From Pararoseomonas sp. SCSIO 73927 (GTDB lineage Bacteria; Pseudomonadota; Alphaproteobacteria; Acetobacterales; Acetobacteraceae), in NCBI RefSeq assembly GCF_037040815.1, contig NZ_CP146232.1, positions 496,001-560,000 of the forward strand: a stretch of 64,000 bases of DNA, in the 5' to 3' direction. Below, piece after piece: positions 46,991-55,839 of this stretch (positions within the stretch are counted from its first letter, which is position 1; each line of letters begins with the position of its first letter). Made by a program: the position numbers and the translations under genes. Below the pieces are notes generated by a model. It searched no databases. It had not been told where the DNA came from and saw nothing but the letters and a program-made list of their open reading frames with translations.

Positions 46991-47880
46991 TCCACGTTCG
47001 CCGCCTGCTCGCGCAGCCGCTCCACCGCCGCCTTCAACTCCAGGGAGAGCCGCGTGAGCGCCAGGCTGCCCGCCTTGGCCCCCAGCGTGTTCGACTCCCG
47101 CCCGAACTCCTGGGTCAGGAACTCCAGCTTGCGCCCCACCGGCGCCCCCTCGGCCAGCAGCGCCCGCGCGGCCTCGACATGGGCGCCCAGCCGGTCCAGC
47201 TCCTCCCGCACGTCGGAGCGCGCGGCCAGCAGCGCTACCTCCCCGGCCAGCCGCTCCTCCGGCACGCGCCGCTCGCCCTCCAGCAGCTCCCGCAGCACCG
47301 CCTCCAGCCGCGCCCGGTGCGCCGCCGGCTGCCGCGCCGCCTCCGCCGCCGCCTGAGCCCGCAGCGCCTCGATCTCGTCCAGCAGGGTGGAGAGGATGCC
47401 GTGCAGCCGCGCCCCTTCCGCCGCCCGAGCCGCGAAGAGCTCGGCCAGCGCCTCCCCGAACCCCTCGGAGACGGCGGCGCGCCGCGCGCCCTCCGCCGCC
47501 TCGTCCGGCACCTCCACCTCCGTCCGCAGCACGCCCGGCAGGGCCAGCACCGCTTCCGGCCGGGGTGCCGCCGCCCCCGGCATCCGCGCCGCGAGGTCCG
47601 AGACCAGCGCCAGCGCCCGCTCCAGCGCCGCGGGGTCCAGCACCAGCCGCGGCGCCCGGTCCTCCCGCTTCACCGTCAGGGTGGCGGAGACGTTGCCCCG
47701 CGCGAAGCGCGCCGCCGCCGCCTCCCGCAGCGGCGCCTCCAGCACGTCCAGCCCGCCCGGCAGGCGCAGCCGCACGTCCAGCCCCCGCCCGTTGACGCTG
47801 CGGAGTTCCCAGGTGAAGGGGGTGCCATCGGGAAGCGTCCCGGTGGCGCGCGCGAAGCCGGTCATGGATCGGATGGCCAT
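46987..47880 (-). CDS. yicC: YicC family endoribonuclease
   Basis: A 297-aa protein. IRSMTGFARATG is the family N-terminus, with WELRSVNGRGLDVRLRLP next. GRKLEFLTQEFGRESNTLGAK near the C-terminus is the DUF1732 motif. YicC proteins are reported endoribonucleases acting on structured RNA. It starts the yicC-gmk-AEC operon and diverges from an SDR gene across 27 bp. Confidence 0.95.
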   Translation of the reverse strand: MAIRSMTGFARATGTLPDGTPFTWELRSVNGRGLDVRLRLPGGLDVLEAPLREAAAARFARGNVSATLTVKREDRAPRLVLDPAALERALALVSDLAARMPGAAAPRPEAVLALPGVLRTEVEVPDEAAEGARRAAVSEGFGEALAELFAARAAEGARLHGILSTLLDEIEALRAQAAAEAARQPAAHRARLEAVLRELLEGERRVPEERLAGEVALLAARSDVREELDRLGAHVEAARALLAEGAPVGRKLEFLTQEFGRESNTLGAKAGSLALTRLSLELKAAVERLREQAANVE

Positions 47881-47907
47881 GTTCGGCCTTCTGCGGCGGG
47901 AGAGGGC

Positions 47908-48741
47908 ATGATGCAAGGCAGCAAGGCCACCTGGCCATGGCCCCGCGCCGCGATCACCGGCGCCTCCTCCGGCCTCGGCGCCGCCCTGGCCCTGGAACTC
48001 GCCGCCCCCGGCCGCACCCTGCACCTCTCGGGCCGCGACCCCGCCCGCCTCGCCGCCACCGCCGCCGCCTGCCGCGCCGCGGGCGCCACGGTGGCCGAGA
48101 CCGCCTTCGACGTGCGGGACGCGGAAGCGGCCGCCGCCTGGATCCGCGGCATGGTTGGCAGCACGGGCGGCCTCGACCTCCTCGTCGCCAATGCCGGCAC
48201 CTCCGCCGGCACCGGCGGCACGCGGGAGGCACCGGAGGCGGTCGCCCGCATCTTCGCGGTGAACCTGACGGGCGCCCTGAACACGATCATGCCCGCGCTG
48301 GACCTCATGGGCGCCCAGCCGCCGGGCCCGGACGGCATCCGCGGCCGGGTGGCCGCCATCGCCTCCATCGCGGCCTTCACCGCATCGCCCGGCGCCCCCG
48401 CCTACTGCGCCTCCAAGACGGCGCTCCAGCGCTGGACCGAGGCCACGGACGCCACGGCCCGGAGAAACGGCATCCGCCTCCACGCGGTCTGCCCGGGCTT
48501 CATCCGGACGCCGATGACGGCCCCGAACACCTTCCCCATGCCCTTCCTGATGGAGCCGGAGAGGGCCGCCCGCCTCACCCTGGCGGGGGTGCAAAAAGGA
48601 AGGGCCAGGGTTGTCTTCCCCTGGCCCCTCTACGCGGCGGCGCGCCTCGCGGGCGCGCTGCCCGTCTCCTGGCTCAGCCGGCTGCCGTCGAAGGCGGGTT
48701 CCGGTGCGCCAGAACCTCCTCCGCCACCGCCTGCTGGCTGA
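47908..48741 (+). CDS. Short-chain dehydrogenase/reductase
   Basis: A 277-aa SDR. The cofactor motif is TGASSGLGAALALE, LVANAGTSAG follows, and the catalytic Ser-Tyr-Lys lie in IASIAAFTASPGAPAYCASK. The C-terminal region (FPWPLYAAARLAGALPVSWL) is hydrophobic and ends in a Pro-rich tail, suggesting a membrane-near or lipid substrate. Substrate unknown. The 3' end overlaps the convergent TerC gene by 68 bp. Confidence 0.9.
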   Translation: MMQGSKATWPWPRAAITGASSGLGAALALELAAPGRTLHLSGRDPARLAATAAACRAAGATVAETAFDVRDAEAAAAWIRGMVGSTGGLDLLVANAGTSAGTGGTREAPEAVARIFAVNLTGALNTIMPALDLMGAQPPGPDGIRGRVAAIASIAAFTASPGAPAYCASKTALQRWTEATDATARRNGIRLHAVCPGFIRTPMTAPNTFPMPFLMEPERAARLTLAGVQKGRARVVFPWPLYAAARLAGALPVSWLSRLPSKAGSGAPEPPPPPPAG

Positions 48742-49498
48742 CCGAGGCCTCCCCTGGCGCGGCGAGGGTGGTGCTCGTCGGGGAAACGGTGCGCTTCCCG
48801 TCCGAGCGCCGCGCCCAGATGTTCAGCCCCTCCACCGCCGCCGCGAAGGCCATGGCGACGTAGACGAAGCCCTTGGGCAGGTGGAAGCCCAGCCCCTCGC
48901 CGATCAGCACCATGCCGATCATCACGAGGAAGGCGAGCGCCAGCATCACCACCGTCGGGTTCTTCTCCATGAAATTGGAGAGGGCATCCATCGACAGCAG
49001 CATGACGGTAACGGACACGAGGATCGCCACCGCGATGACCCACATGACGCTCGTCATGCCGATCGCAGCGAGGATGCTGTCCACGCTGAACACCATGTCG
49101 ATCAGGATGATCTGGAACACGGTGGCGCCGAAGCTGGCGACGACCTGGTTCGCCGCCTTCGCATCGGCCTGGGAAGCCGGGTCCACGCGATGGTGGATCT
49201 CGATCACCGCCTTGACGATCAGGAAAACGCCGCCCGCCAGCAGGATGATGTCGCGGCCCGAGAACTCGTTGCCGAGAATCGTGAACAGCGGCGTCGTCAG
49301 CGACATCAGCCAGCCCACGCCGGCCAGCATGCCCAACCGCATCACCACGGCGAGGCCAAGGCCGATCAGCCGGGCCTTGCGGCGCTGCTCCACCGGCAGG
49401 CGGTTACTCAGGATCGCGATGAAGACGAGGTTGTCGATCCCAAGGACCACCTCCATGCCGATCAACGCCAACAGGGCAATCAGAACCTCGGCTTCCAC
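48674..49498 (-). CDS. TerC family integral membrane protein
   Basis: A 274-aa protein with seven or more helices. EVVLGIDNLVFIAILSNRLP and ILIDMVFSVDSILAAIGMT carry the paired Asp-containing motifs of TerC proteins, several of which export manganese. The C-terminal 40 residues form a hydrophilic tail encoded over the end of the SDR gene. A GTG start with AAGGAC 11 nt upstream is used. No manganese riboswitch was recognised in the leader. Confidence 0.9.
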   Translation of the reverse strand: MEAEVLIALLALIGMEVVLGIDNLVFIAILSNRLPVEQRRKARLIGLGLAVVMRLGMLAGVGWLMSLTTPLFTILGNEFSGRDIILLAGGVFLIVKAVIEIHHRVDPASQADAKAANQVVASFGATVFQIILIDMVFSVDSILAAIGMTSVMWVIAVAILVSVTVMLLSMDALSNFMEKNPTVVMLALAFLVMIGMVLIGEGLGFHLPKGFVYVAMAFAAAVEGLNIWARRSDGKRTVSPTSTTLAAPGEASVSQQAVAEEVLAHRNPPSTAAG

Positions 49499-49568
49499 GG
49501 CCTAGCATGTCCTTTCTGTAATGTGCGCCCTGGTATGGTGCGGCGGGCGGCACTCTGAAAGGCTCGGC

Positions 49569-49592
49569 GCGCAAGTTGCGCCCGATCTTTTT
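49569..49592 (+). terminator. Possible terminator/attenuator before rutA
   Basis: GCGCAA/TTGCGC arms around one base, then CCCGATC and a run of five T. No plus-strand gene ends here, so if active it would attenuate rutA transcription started upstream. The remaining 49499-49687 gap shows no gene. Confidence 0.35.
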
Positions 49593-49687
49593 GTTACAAC
49601 CCGTTTCCGAGGCCAGGGTTCCGCGCCGGCCGCCCCCGTGGAACGGGATTTGCTCGGCTCCTCTCCTCAGCAGGAGGCCACTCAGGC

Positions 49688-50773
49688 ATGGAAGTCGGCG
49701 TCTTCATCCCGATCGGCAACAACGGCTGGCTCATCTCGGCCAACGCGCCCCAGTACAAGCCGAGTTTCGAGCTGAACAAGAGGGTCTCCCAGCGCGCGGA
49801 GCACTACGGGCTCGACTTTCTCCTCTCTATGATCAAGCTGCGCGGCTTCGGCGGAAAAACGGAGTTCTGGGACTACAACCTGGAATCCTTCACCCTCATG
49901 GCCGGCCTCGCCGCCGTCACCAGCCGGATCAGGCTCTTCGCTACCGCGGCCTCCCTGGTGCTGCCCCCGGCCATCATGGCCCGCATGGCCGTCACCATCG
50001 ATTCCATCGCCCCCGGCCGCTTCGGGGTGAACCTCATCACCGGCTGGCAGCGCCCGGAATACTCGCAGATGGGCCTCTGGCCGGGCGACGAGCACTTCGC
50101 CTCCCGCTACGACCACCTCTCCGAGTACGCCACCGTCATCCGCGAGCTCTGGTCCACCGGCCGGTCGGACTTCAAGGGCCAGTTCTTCCAGATGGATGAC
50201 TGCCGCCTGCTGCCGAAGCCGAGCGCCGACATCCCGATCGTCTGCGCCGGGCAGAGCGCCGCCGGGCTGGCGTTCATGGCAGAGTACGCGGACTACAACT
50301 TCTGCCTGGGACAGGGCATCAACACCCCGAAGGCCCTGGCGCCGATGGTCGCCCGCACCGGGGCCGCCGCCGCCGTCACCGGCCGGAAGGTCGGCTCCCT
50401 CGCTCTCATCATGCTCATCGCGGACGAGACGGAGGAGGCCGCCTGGGCCCGGTGGAACCACTACCAGGCCGGTGCGGACCGGGAGGCCATCGCCTGGATG
50501 GCCGGCCAGGCCGCCGCCGACACCCGGTCGGGCGCGGACGCCAACGCCAAGCAGTACGCGTTGCCCGAAGGCGCCATCAACCTGAACATGGGCACCCTCG
50601 TCGGCTCCTACGCCTCGGTGGCGCGCATGCTGGACGAGATGGCGGAGGTCCCCGGCCTCTCCGGCGTCCTCCTCACCTTCGACGACTTCCTCGAGGGCAT
50701 CGAGGCCTTCGGGCAGCGCATCCAGCCCCTGATGAGAAGCCGCGCCCACCTGCCCGAGCCCGCCCTGTCCTGA
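49688..50773 (+). CDS. rutA: Pyrimidine monooxygenase RutA
   Basis: A 361-aa flavin-dependent luciferase-like monooxygenase that opens the uracil ring with FMN and oxygen. It matches E. coli RutA over its full length, with segments such as [40 protein letters not shown] and [23 protein letters not shown] regions. AGGAGG lies 10 nt upstream. The other rut genes are not in the window: the next gene is an unrelated permease on the other strand. Confidence 0.95.
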   Translation: MEVGVFIPIGNNGWLISANAPQYKPSFELNKRVSQRAEHYGLDFLLSMIKLRGFGGKTEFWDYNLESFTLMAGLAAVTSRIRLFATAASLVLPPAIMARMAVTIDSIAPGRFGVNLITGWQRPEYSQMGLWPGDEHFASRYDHLSEYATVIRELWSTGRSDFKGQFFQMDDCRLLPKPSADIPIVCAGQSAAGLAFMAEYADYNFCLGQGINTPKALAPMVARTGAAAAVTGRKVGSLALIMLIADETEEAAWARWNHYQAGADREAIAWMAGQAAADTRSGADANAKQYALPEGAINLNMGTLVGSYASVARMLDEMAEVPGLSGVLLTFDDFLEGIEAFGQRIQPLMRSRAHLPEPALS

Positions 50774-50802
50774 CCACCGAACGCTAAGGCCGGATGCGGC
50801 GG

Positions 50803-51690
50803 CTACGGCCCCCGCCGCCCCGTTGCCAGCCAGACCCCGAGCAGCACCACCGCCCCGCCCAGCCAGACCCGCGGCTCGGGCCATTCCCCCAGCAAGGGCG
50901 CGGCGAAGAGGGCGGCGAAGCCGGGCTGGAGATAACCTGTCATGGCCGCGTCCGTCGCCCGCGCCCGCTGCGCCAGGGCGAGGAAGAAGGCCAGCGGAAG
51001 GGCGGAGCTCACCACCCCCAGCCAGAGCACGGCCCCCCAGACCTCGATCGGCTGGTCGAAGGCCCCCGCCGGCTCGAAGAGCAGGGTCATCGCCCCCGCT
51101 CCCAGCGCGCTGGCGGCCTGCTGCCCTACCGAGAGCGCCACGGGCGAGCCCGGCTGCCGCAGCCGCACATAGACCGTGCCCACGGCGTAGGAGAGCGCTG
51201 ACAGCAGCACCAGCCCGCCCGCCAGCAGCCCATCCCCGCCCAGCAGCGCCTGCGAGCCGAGAATCACCGCGATCCCCGCGAAGCCGGCCGCCATCCCCGC
51301 CAGGGTCCGCAGCCCCGGCCGTTCCGCCGGCAGGAAGGGGAAGGCCAGCAGCGCGACGAAGAGCGGCGTGGTGGACTGAATCAGCGCCACCGTCGCCGCC
51401 CCCAGAGAGACCAGCGCCACCGCGAGAAGGCAGTTCGGCAGCCAGCCATTCGTCGTGCCCAACAGCAGCCCGTGCCGCCAGATGCCGCGCCGCACCCCGC
51501 GAAGCGCGCCTGTCGCCATCACGAAGCCCAGCATCACCACGGCCGCCACCACCCCCCGCCCGAAGGAGAGCGCGAAGGGCGGCATGGAGCGCGTGGCCAG
51601 CCGCACCACGGGAAAGGCGGTGGCCCAGAGCCCGGAAACCAACAGGAGCCGCCACCAGAGCGGCCAGCCCGAGAGCGGCGCCCCGCTCAA
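50803..51690 (-). CDS. EamA/DMT family transporter
   Basis: A permease of about 295 aa with ten helices (WRLLLVSGLWATAFPVVRLA is the first). LVSLGAATVALIQSTTPLFVALLAF is the conserved EamA core. Substrate unknown. The frame is open to an ATG at 51810, but those extra residues are Arg-rich and lie over the mltG 3' end. A TTG at 51690, 19 bp past the mltG stop, fits better though its ribosome site is weak. Confidence 0.82.
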   Translation of the reverse strand: MSGAPLSGWPLWWRLLLVSGLWATAFPVVRLATRSMPPFALSFGRGVVAAVVMLGFVMATGALRGVRRGIWRHGLLLGTTNGWLPNCLLAVALVSLGAATVALIQSTTPLFVALLAFPFLPAERPGLRTLAGMAAGFAGIAVILGSQALLGGDGLLAGGLVLLSALSYAVGTVYVRLRQPGSPVALSVGQQAASALGAGAMTLLFEPAGAFDQPIEVWGAVLWLGVVSSALPLAFFLALAQRARATDAAMTGYLQPGFAALFAAPLLGEWPEPRVWLGGAVVLLGVWLATGRRGP

Positions 51691-51709
51691 GCCGGGGCCC
51701 CGCCGGACC

Positions 51710-52726
51710 TCACCGCGCCGTTGCCGGCGTCGGTGGCGCCGGGTTGGTCGCCGGGGCCGCGCGCCCCCGCTCCACCTCGCGCCAGCGCGCCACGTTGCGG
51801 TTGTGCTCATCCAACGTCCGCGAGAAGGCGTGCCCGCCCGTGCCGTCCGCCACGAAGTAGAGGAAATCCGTCGCGTCCGGCCGCGTCACCGCCCGCAGCG
51901 CCTCCTTGCCCGGGGAGGCGATGGGGCCGGGCGGCAGGCCCCGGTTGCGGTAGGTGTTGAAGGGGTGGTCCCGGTCCAGGTCGGCCCGCGTCAGCGCCCG
52001 CTCCAGCACCGCCCCGTCCGCGGCCGCATAGGCCACGGTCGGGTCGGATTGCAGCGGCATCCCCCGCCGCAGCCGGTTCACGAAGACGGAGGCCACCCGC
52101 GGCCGCTCCGCCGCGACGCCCGTCTCCCGCTCCACGATGCTCGCCAGCACCAGAGCCTCCCGCGGGGAGGCGATCGGCAGGTCCCCTGCCCGCCCCGCCC
52201 AGGCCTCGCGCAGCGCCTCCGCCATGGCGGCCTCGGCCCGGCGGACGATCGCGGCGCGCGTGTCGCCCCACTGATAGGTATAGGTCTCCGGCAGCAGGTC
52301 GCCCTCGTCCACCGGCGGCGTCTCGCCCGTCAGGCCCTCGGCCCGGTCGATCAGGGCCACCATCTGCCGGGCCGTCAGCCCCTCCGGGATCGTCAGGCGC
52401 CGCTGTACCGGCCGCGCCGTCCGCAGCACCTCCAGCACGTCGCGCAGGGAACCCCCGGCGGGGAAGGCGAACTCACCGGCCCGCAGCGGCCCCTCGCCGC
52501 GCGTCACCGTGGCGGCGACGAGGAAGGCGCGCGCATCGGCCACGATCCCCGCGCCCTGCAGCGCCGCCCCGATCGCCTCCGTGCCCCCGCGCGGCACCAC
52601 GAGGTTCCGCGGCTCCGCGAGCGGCCCCGGGCTCTCATAGACCTGCCGCGCGTAGAGGAAGGCGCCGCCCCCGGCCAGGCCGAGGATCAGCACCAGGATC
52701 AGCAGCCCACGGATCGCACGTCCCAT
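51710..52726 (-). CDS. mltG: Endolytic transglycosylase MltG
   Basis: A 338-aa inner-membrane enzyme that cuts nascent glycan strands in the periplasm. There is one N-terminal helix (LLILVLILGLAGGGAFLYA), a LysM-like part, then the YceG core. Catalytic Glu199 lies in LASIVERETG. VFVNRLRRGMPLQSDPTVAY and the ending SRTLDEHNRNVARWR are typical. It is 35 bp downstream of fabF, a common arrangement. Confidence 0.95.
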   Translation of the reverse strand: MGRAIRGLLILVLILGLAGGGAFLYARQVYESPGPLAEPRNLVVPRGGTEAIGAALQGAGIVADARAFLVAATVTRGEGPLRAGEFAFPAGGSLRDVLEVLRTARPVQRRLTIPEGLTARQMVALIDRAEGLTGETPPVDEGDLLPETYTYQWGDTRAAIVRRAEAAMAEALREAWAGRAGDLPIASPREALVLASIVERETGVAAERPRVASVFVNRLRRGMPLQSDPTVAYAAADGAVLERALTRADLDRDHPFNTYRNRGLPPGPIASPGKEALRAVTRPDATDFLYFVADGTGGHAFSRTLDEHNRNVARWREVERGRAAPATNPAPPTPATAR

Positions 52727-52761
52727 CGGCGGGCAATCCCCTCAGCGGCAGGAAGTAGGGT

Positions 52762-54045
52762 TCAGGCCGCGGCCTTGAACAGGATGGAGGCGTTGGTGCC
52801 ACCGAAGCCGAAGGAGTTGGACAGCGCCACCTCGATCTTGCGCGGCTGCGCCTCCTTCGCCACCCGGTCGATGACCGAGGGGTGGGAGGGCTCCTCCAGG
52901 TTCAGCGTCGGCGGCGCCACGCCGTCGCGGATGGCCAGCAGGGAGAAGATCGCCTCCACCGCCCCCGCCGCGCCCAGCAGGTGCCCGATCGCCGACTTGG
53001 TGGAGGACATGGCCACGCCCTTGGCGGCATCGCCGAACAGCCGCTCCACCGCCTGCAGCTCCAGGTCGTCGCCCAGCGGCGTGCTCGTGCCGTGGGCGTT
53101 GATGTACTGCACGTCCTCCGGCGACAGGCCGCAGGAGCGGAAGCAGGCCTTCATCGCCCGGAAGGCGCCCTCATGCCCCTCGGCAGGCGCCGTGATGTGA
53201 TAGGCGTCGCCGGACATGCCGTAGCCGATCACCTCGCCGTAAATCTTGGCGCCGCGGGCCTTGGCGTGCTCGTACTCCTCGAGCACCAGCACCCCCGAGC
53301 CCTCGCCCATCACGAAGCCGTCCCGGTCCTTGTCCCAGGGGCGGGACGCCGCGGCCGGCGTGTCGTTGAAGGCGGTGGAGAGCGCACGGGAGGCGGCGAA
53401 GCCGGCCATGCCGATCTCGACAACCGCCGCCTCGGCCCCGCCGGCCACCATCACGTCGGCGTCGCCGAGCGCGATCAGCCGCGATGCGTCGCCGAGCGCG
53501 TGCACGCCGGTCGCGCAGGCCGTCACCACGGAATGGTTCGGTCCCTTGAAGCCGTACTTGATGGAGACATGCCCGGAGGCGAGGTTGATCAGCGCCGAGG
53601 GGATGAAGAAGGGCGAGAGCCGGCGGTGCTTGCCGGCCGCGATGAGCTGGGAGGCCTCGTAGATCGTCTGCAGCCCGCCGATGCCGGAGCCGATCATCAC
53701 GCCGGTGGCGTAGCGATCCTCCTCCGTTTCCGGCACCCAGCCGGAATCCTCGACCGCCTCAGTGGCCGCCACCAGCGCGAGCTGGATGAAGCGGTCCATC
53801 TTCTTCTGGTCCTTGACGGGGATCCACTCCGCCAGGTCCAGCGCGCCATCGGCCTTCGTGCCGACCGGCACCGTGCCCGCGATCTTCGCGGGCAGGTTGG
53901 ACACGTCGAAGCCCTGGATGGCGGTGATGCCGGATTCCCCGGCCAGCATCCGCTTCCAGACATGCTCCACGCCAAGGCCCAGCGGGCTGGCAATTCCCAT
54001 GCCGGTGACGACGACGCGGCGCGGGGCCGTGAGCTGACCGAACAC
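52762..54045 (-). CDS. fabF: 3-oxoacyl-ACP synthase II
   Basis: A 427-aa condensing enzyme that elongates acyl-ACP with malonyl-ACP. Catalytic Cys177 is in TACATGVHALGD. The two active-site histidines lie in NAHGTSTPLGD and KSAIGHLLGAAG. SNSFGFGGTNASI closes the fold. It follows acpP by 143 bp within the fab cluster. Confidence 0.98.
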   Translation of the reverse strand: MFGQLTAPRRVVVTGMGIASPLGLGVEHVWKRMLAGESGITAIQGFDVSNLPAKIAGTVPVGTKADGALDLAEWIPVKDQKKMDRFIQLALVAATEAVEDSGWVPETEEDRYATGVMIGSGIGGLQTIYEASQLIAAGKHRRLSPFFIPSALINLASGHVSIKYGFKGPNHSVVTACATGVHALGDASRLIALGDADVMVAGGAEAAVVEIGMAGFAASRALSTAFNDTPAAASRPWDKDRDGFVMGEGSGVLVLEEYEHAKARGAKIYGEVIGYGMSGDAYHITAPAEGHEGAFRAMKACFRSCGLSPEDVQYINAHGTSTPLGDDLELQAVERLFGDAAKGVAMSSTKSAIGHLLGAAGAVEAIFSLLAIRDGVAPPTLNLEEPSHPSVIDRVAKEAQPRKIEVALSNSFGFGGTNASILFKAAA

Positions 54046-54188
54046 TCTCGCTTACTCCCTACCCGCGCCGAGGGCCCGGCCACTCCTGCGGGGCCTGGCG
54101 GTGGCCGGTGGAACCGGCCCCGCCGCGCGTCATGAACTTACGGCCGGGCCGGCCCGGGATGGGCGGCCCGCCGGTCACGGTTGGGCCT

Positions 54189-54428
54189 TCAGGCCGTCTT
54201 GTGCGCGTCGATATAGGTGATGGCGTCGCCGACGGTCGTGATCTTCTCGGCCGCGTCGTCCGGGATCTCCACGCCAAAGGCCTCCTCGAAGGCCATCACC
54301 AGCTCGACCGTGTCCAGGCTGTCCGCGCCCAGGTCGTCGATGAAGGACGCCTCCGGGGTCACCTTCGCCTCCTCGACGCCGAGGTGCTCGACCACGATCT
54401 TCTTCACCTTCTCGGCGGTTTCGCTCAT
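54189..54428 (-). CDS. acpP: Acyl carrier protein
   Basis: A 79-aa acidic carrier. Ser37 in [12 protein letters not shown] receives 4'-phosphopantetheine, and the [17 protein letters not shown] helix contacts fab enzymes. Gaps of 206 bp upstream and 143 bp downstream, GC-rich with short inverted repeats and no gene, suggest its own promoter, as usual for this abundant protein. Confidence 0.98.
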   Translation of the reverse strand: MSETAEKVKKIVVEHLGVEEAKVTPEASFIDDLGADSLDTVELVMAFEEAFGVEIPDDAAEKITTVGDAITYIDAHKTA

Positions 54429-54634
54429 CGCGTTTGCTCTCTCCTGATGGCGGCTGCCCGCCGGAAACCCGTTCATGCGGCCGGGCGAAGGTCGCAGGTC
54501 GGCGCCCGGGCACATTGGGCGCGCGCCTTAGCACGCCTCTGTCACGCGGCCTAGGCCGAAGGAGGGGAGGCGGGAGGCCCGGTTCAAGGACCGTTGTTCC
54601 CGCTCGCACCCTTTCCCCTTCCCAGATCCCCCTC

Positions 54635-55372
54635 TCAGATCATCGCCATGCCGCCGTTGACGTGGAGCGTCACCCCCGTCACCCAGGCCGCCTCGTCGGA
54701 GGCGAGGTAGGCCACGGCGGACGCGATGTCCTCGGAAGCGCCCATCCGGCCCATGGGGATGCGGCCCATCAGCGCGGCCTTCTGGGCGTCGTTCAGCGCG
54801 TCCGTCATGGCGGTCTTGACGAAGCCCGGCGCCACCACGTTCACCGTCACGCCGCGCGGCGCCACCTCCTGGGCCAGGGCCTTGCTCATCCCGATCAGCC
54901 CCGCCTTGGCCGCGGCGTAGTTCGCCTGCCCGGGATTGCCGGTGACGCCGACGATGGAGGCGATGGAGACGATCCGCCCCGTGCGCCGCTTCATCATCCC
55001 CCGCAGGCAGGCGCGGGCCAGGCGGAACGGGGCGGTCAGGTCCACCTCGATCACGTCGGACCAGTCCTTGTCGCCCATCCGCAGCGCCAGCCCGTCCCGC
55101 GTCAGCCCGGCATTGTTCACCAGGATGTCCAGCACGCCGAACTCCGCCTCCACCTTCTCCACCAGCGCGGCCGGAGCGGCGGGATCGGAGAGGTCGGCCG
55201 GGGCCACGAAGGCCCGTTCCCCCAGCTCGGAGGCGAGCGAGGCCAGCTCCGCCTCCCGCCGCCCGGTGAGCGCCACCTTCGCCCCCTGGGCGTGCAGCGC
55301 GCGGGCGATGGCCGCGCCGATTCCCCCCGTGGCGCCGGTGACGAGGGCGGTCTTGCCGGTCAGGTCGAACAT
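54635..55372 (-). CDS. fabG: 3-oxoacyl-ACP reductase
   Basis: A 245-aa NADPH-dependent SDR reducing 3-oxoacyl-ACP. Cofactor motif TGATGGIGAAIA, catalytic Ser139, Tyr152 and Lys156 in the stretch from SIASIVG to NYAAAKAG, and the C-terminal WVTGVTLHVNGGMAMI are all typical. The start overlaps the GNAT gene stop by one base (TGATG), so translation is coupled. Confidence 0.97.
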   Translation of the reverse strand: MFDLTGKTALVTGATGGIGAAIARALHAQGAKVALTGRREAELASLASELGERAFVAPADLSDPAAPAALVEKVEAEFGVLDILVNNAGLTRDGLALRMGDKDWSDVIEVDLTAPFRLARACLRGMMKRRTGRIVSIASIVGVTGNPGQANYAAAKAGLIGMSKALAQEVAPRGVTVNVVAPGFVKTAMTDALNDAQKAALMGRIPMGRMGASEDIASAVAYLASDEAAWVTGVTLHVNGGMAMI

Positions 55373-55839
55373 CACGGGGTCTCCAGGGGCGCGCCGTCGA
55401 GGCGCTTGGCAAGGAAGTGGCACGCCTGTCCCGGCGGGCAGCCGGGCAGCGTGCCCACGGTGGTGTAGCCCATGCGGGCGTAGAAGCCGGGCGCCTGGAA
55501 GGCGTAGGTCTCGAGCCAGACACCCGTGAGGCCGCGCCCGCGCGCCTCCTCCTCCGCCCGCCCCAGGATCTCCCGCCCCAGGCCCTGGCCGCGATGGGAT
55601 TCCGGGATGTGCAGCAGCTCCACGTAGAGCCAGCCCGCCCGGTTCCGCCCCACCAGCCCGCCGATCGGGGCGCCGGCACCGTCGCGCAGCACCACCAGCA
55701 GGGGCGTTGCGTCGAAGATCCCCGGCCCGGTCCGGGCCGTGTTGAAGGCGATCAGCCCGTCCAGCACGGCCGCGCGGGCCCCCGGGTCCGCCGCGTCCTC
55801 GACGGTGAGGTGGGCGGCGCCGCCCATGCCGTCGCTCAC
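55372..55839 (-). CDS. GNAT family N-acetyltransferase within fab operon
   Basis: A 155-aa acetyl-CoA-dependent acetyltransferase. LYVELLHIPESHRGQGLGREIL is the acetyl-CoA binding motif (R-G-x-G-L-G), and TYAFQAPGFYARMGYTTVGTL is the C-terminal motif. The GTG start overlaps the fabD stop as GTGA, and its stop overlaps the fabG start, so it is coupled on both sides. Its place between fabD and fabG is unusual. The substrate may be a small molecule or a Fab protein. Unknown. Confidence 0.88.
   Translation of the reverse strand: MSDGMGGAAHLTVEDAADPGARAAVLDGLIAFNTARTGPGIFDATPLLVVLRDGAGAPIGGLVGRNRAGWLYVELLHIPESHRGQGLGREILGRAEEEARGRGLTGVWLETYAFQAPGFYARMGYTTVGTLPGCPPGQACHFLAKRLDGAPLETP

Noticed and set aside
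49499..49687. A yybP-ykoY manganese riboswitch before the TerC gene
   Set aside because: The leader has some GC-rich stems but lacks the conserved loop sequences I would expect, so no riboswitch was called.
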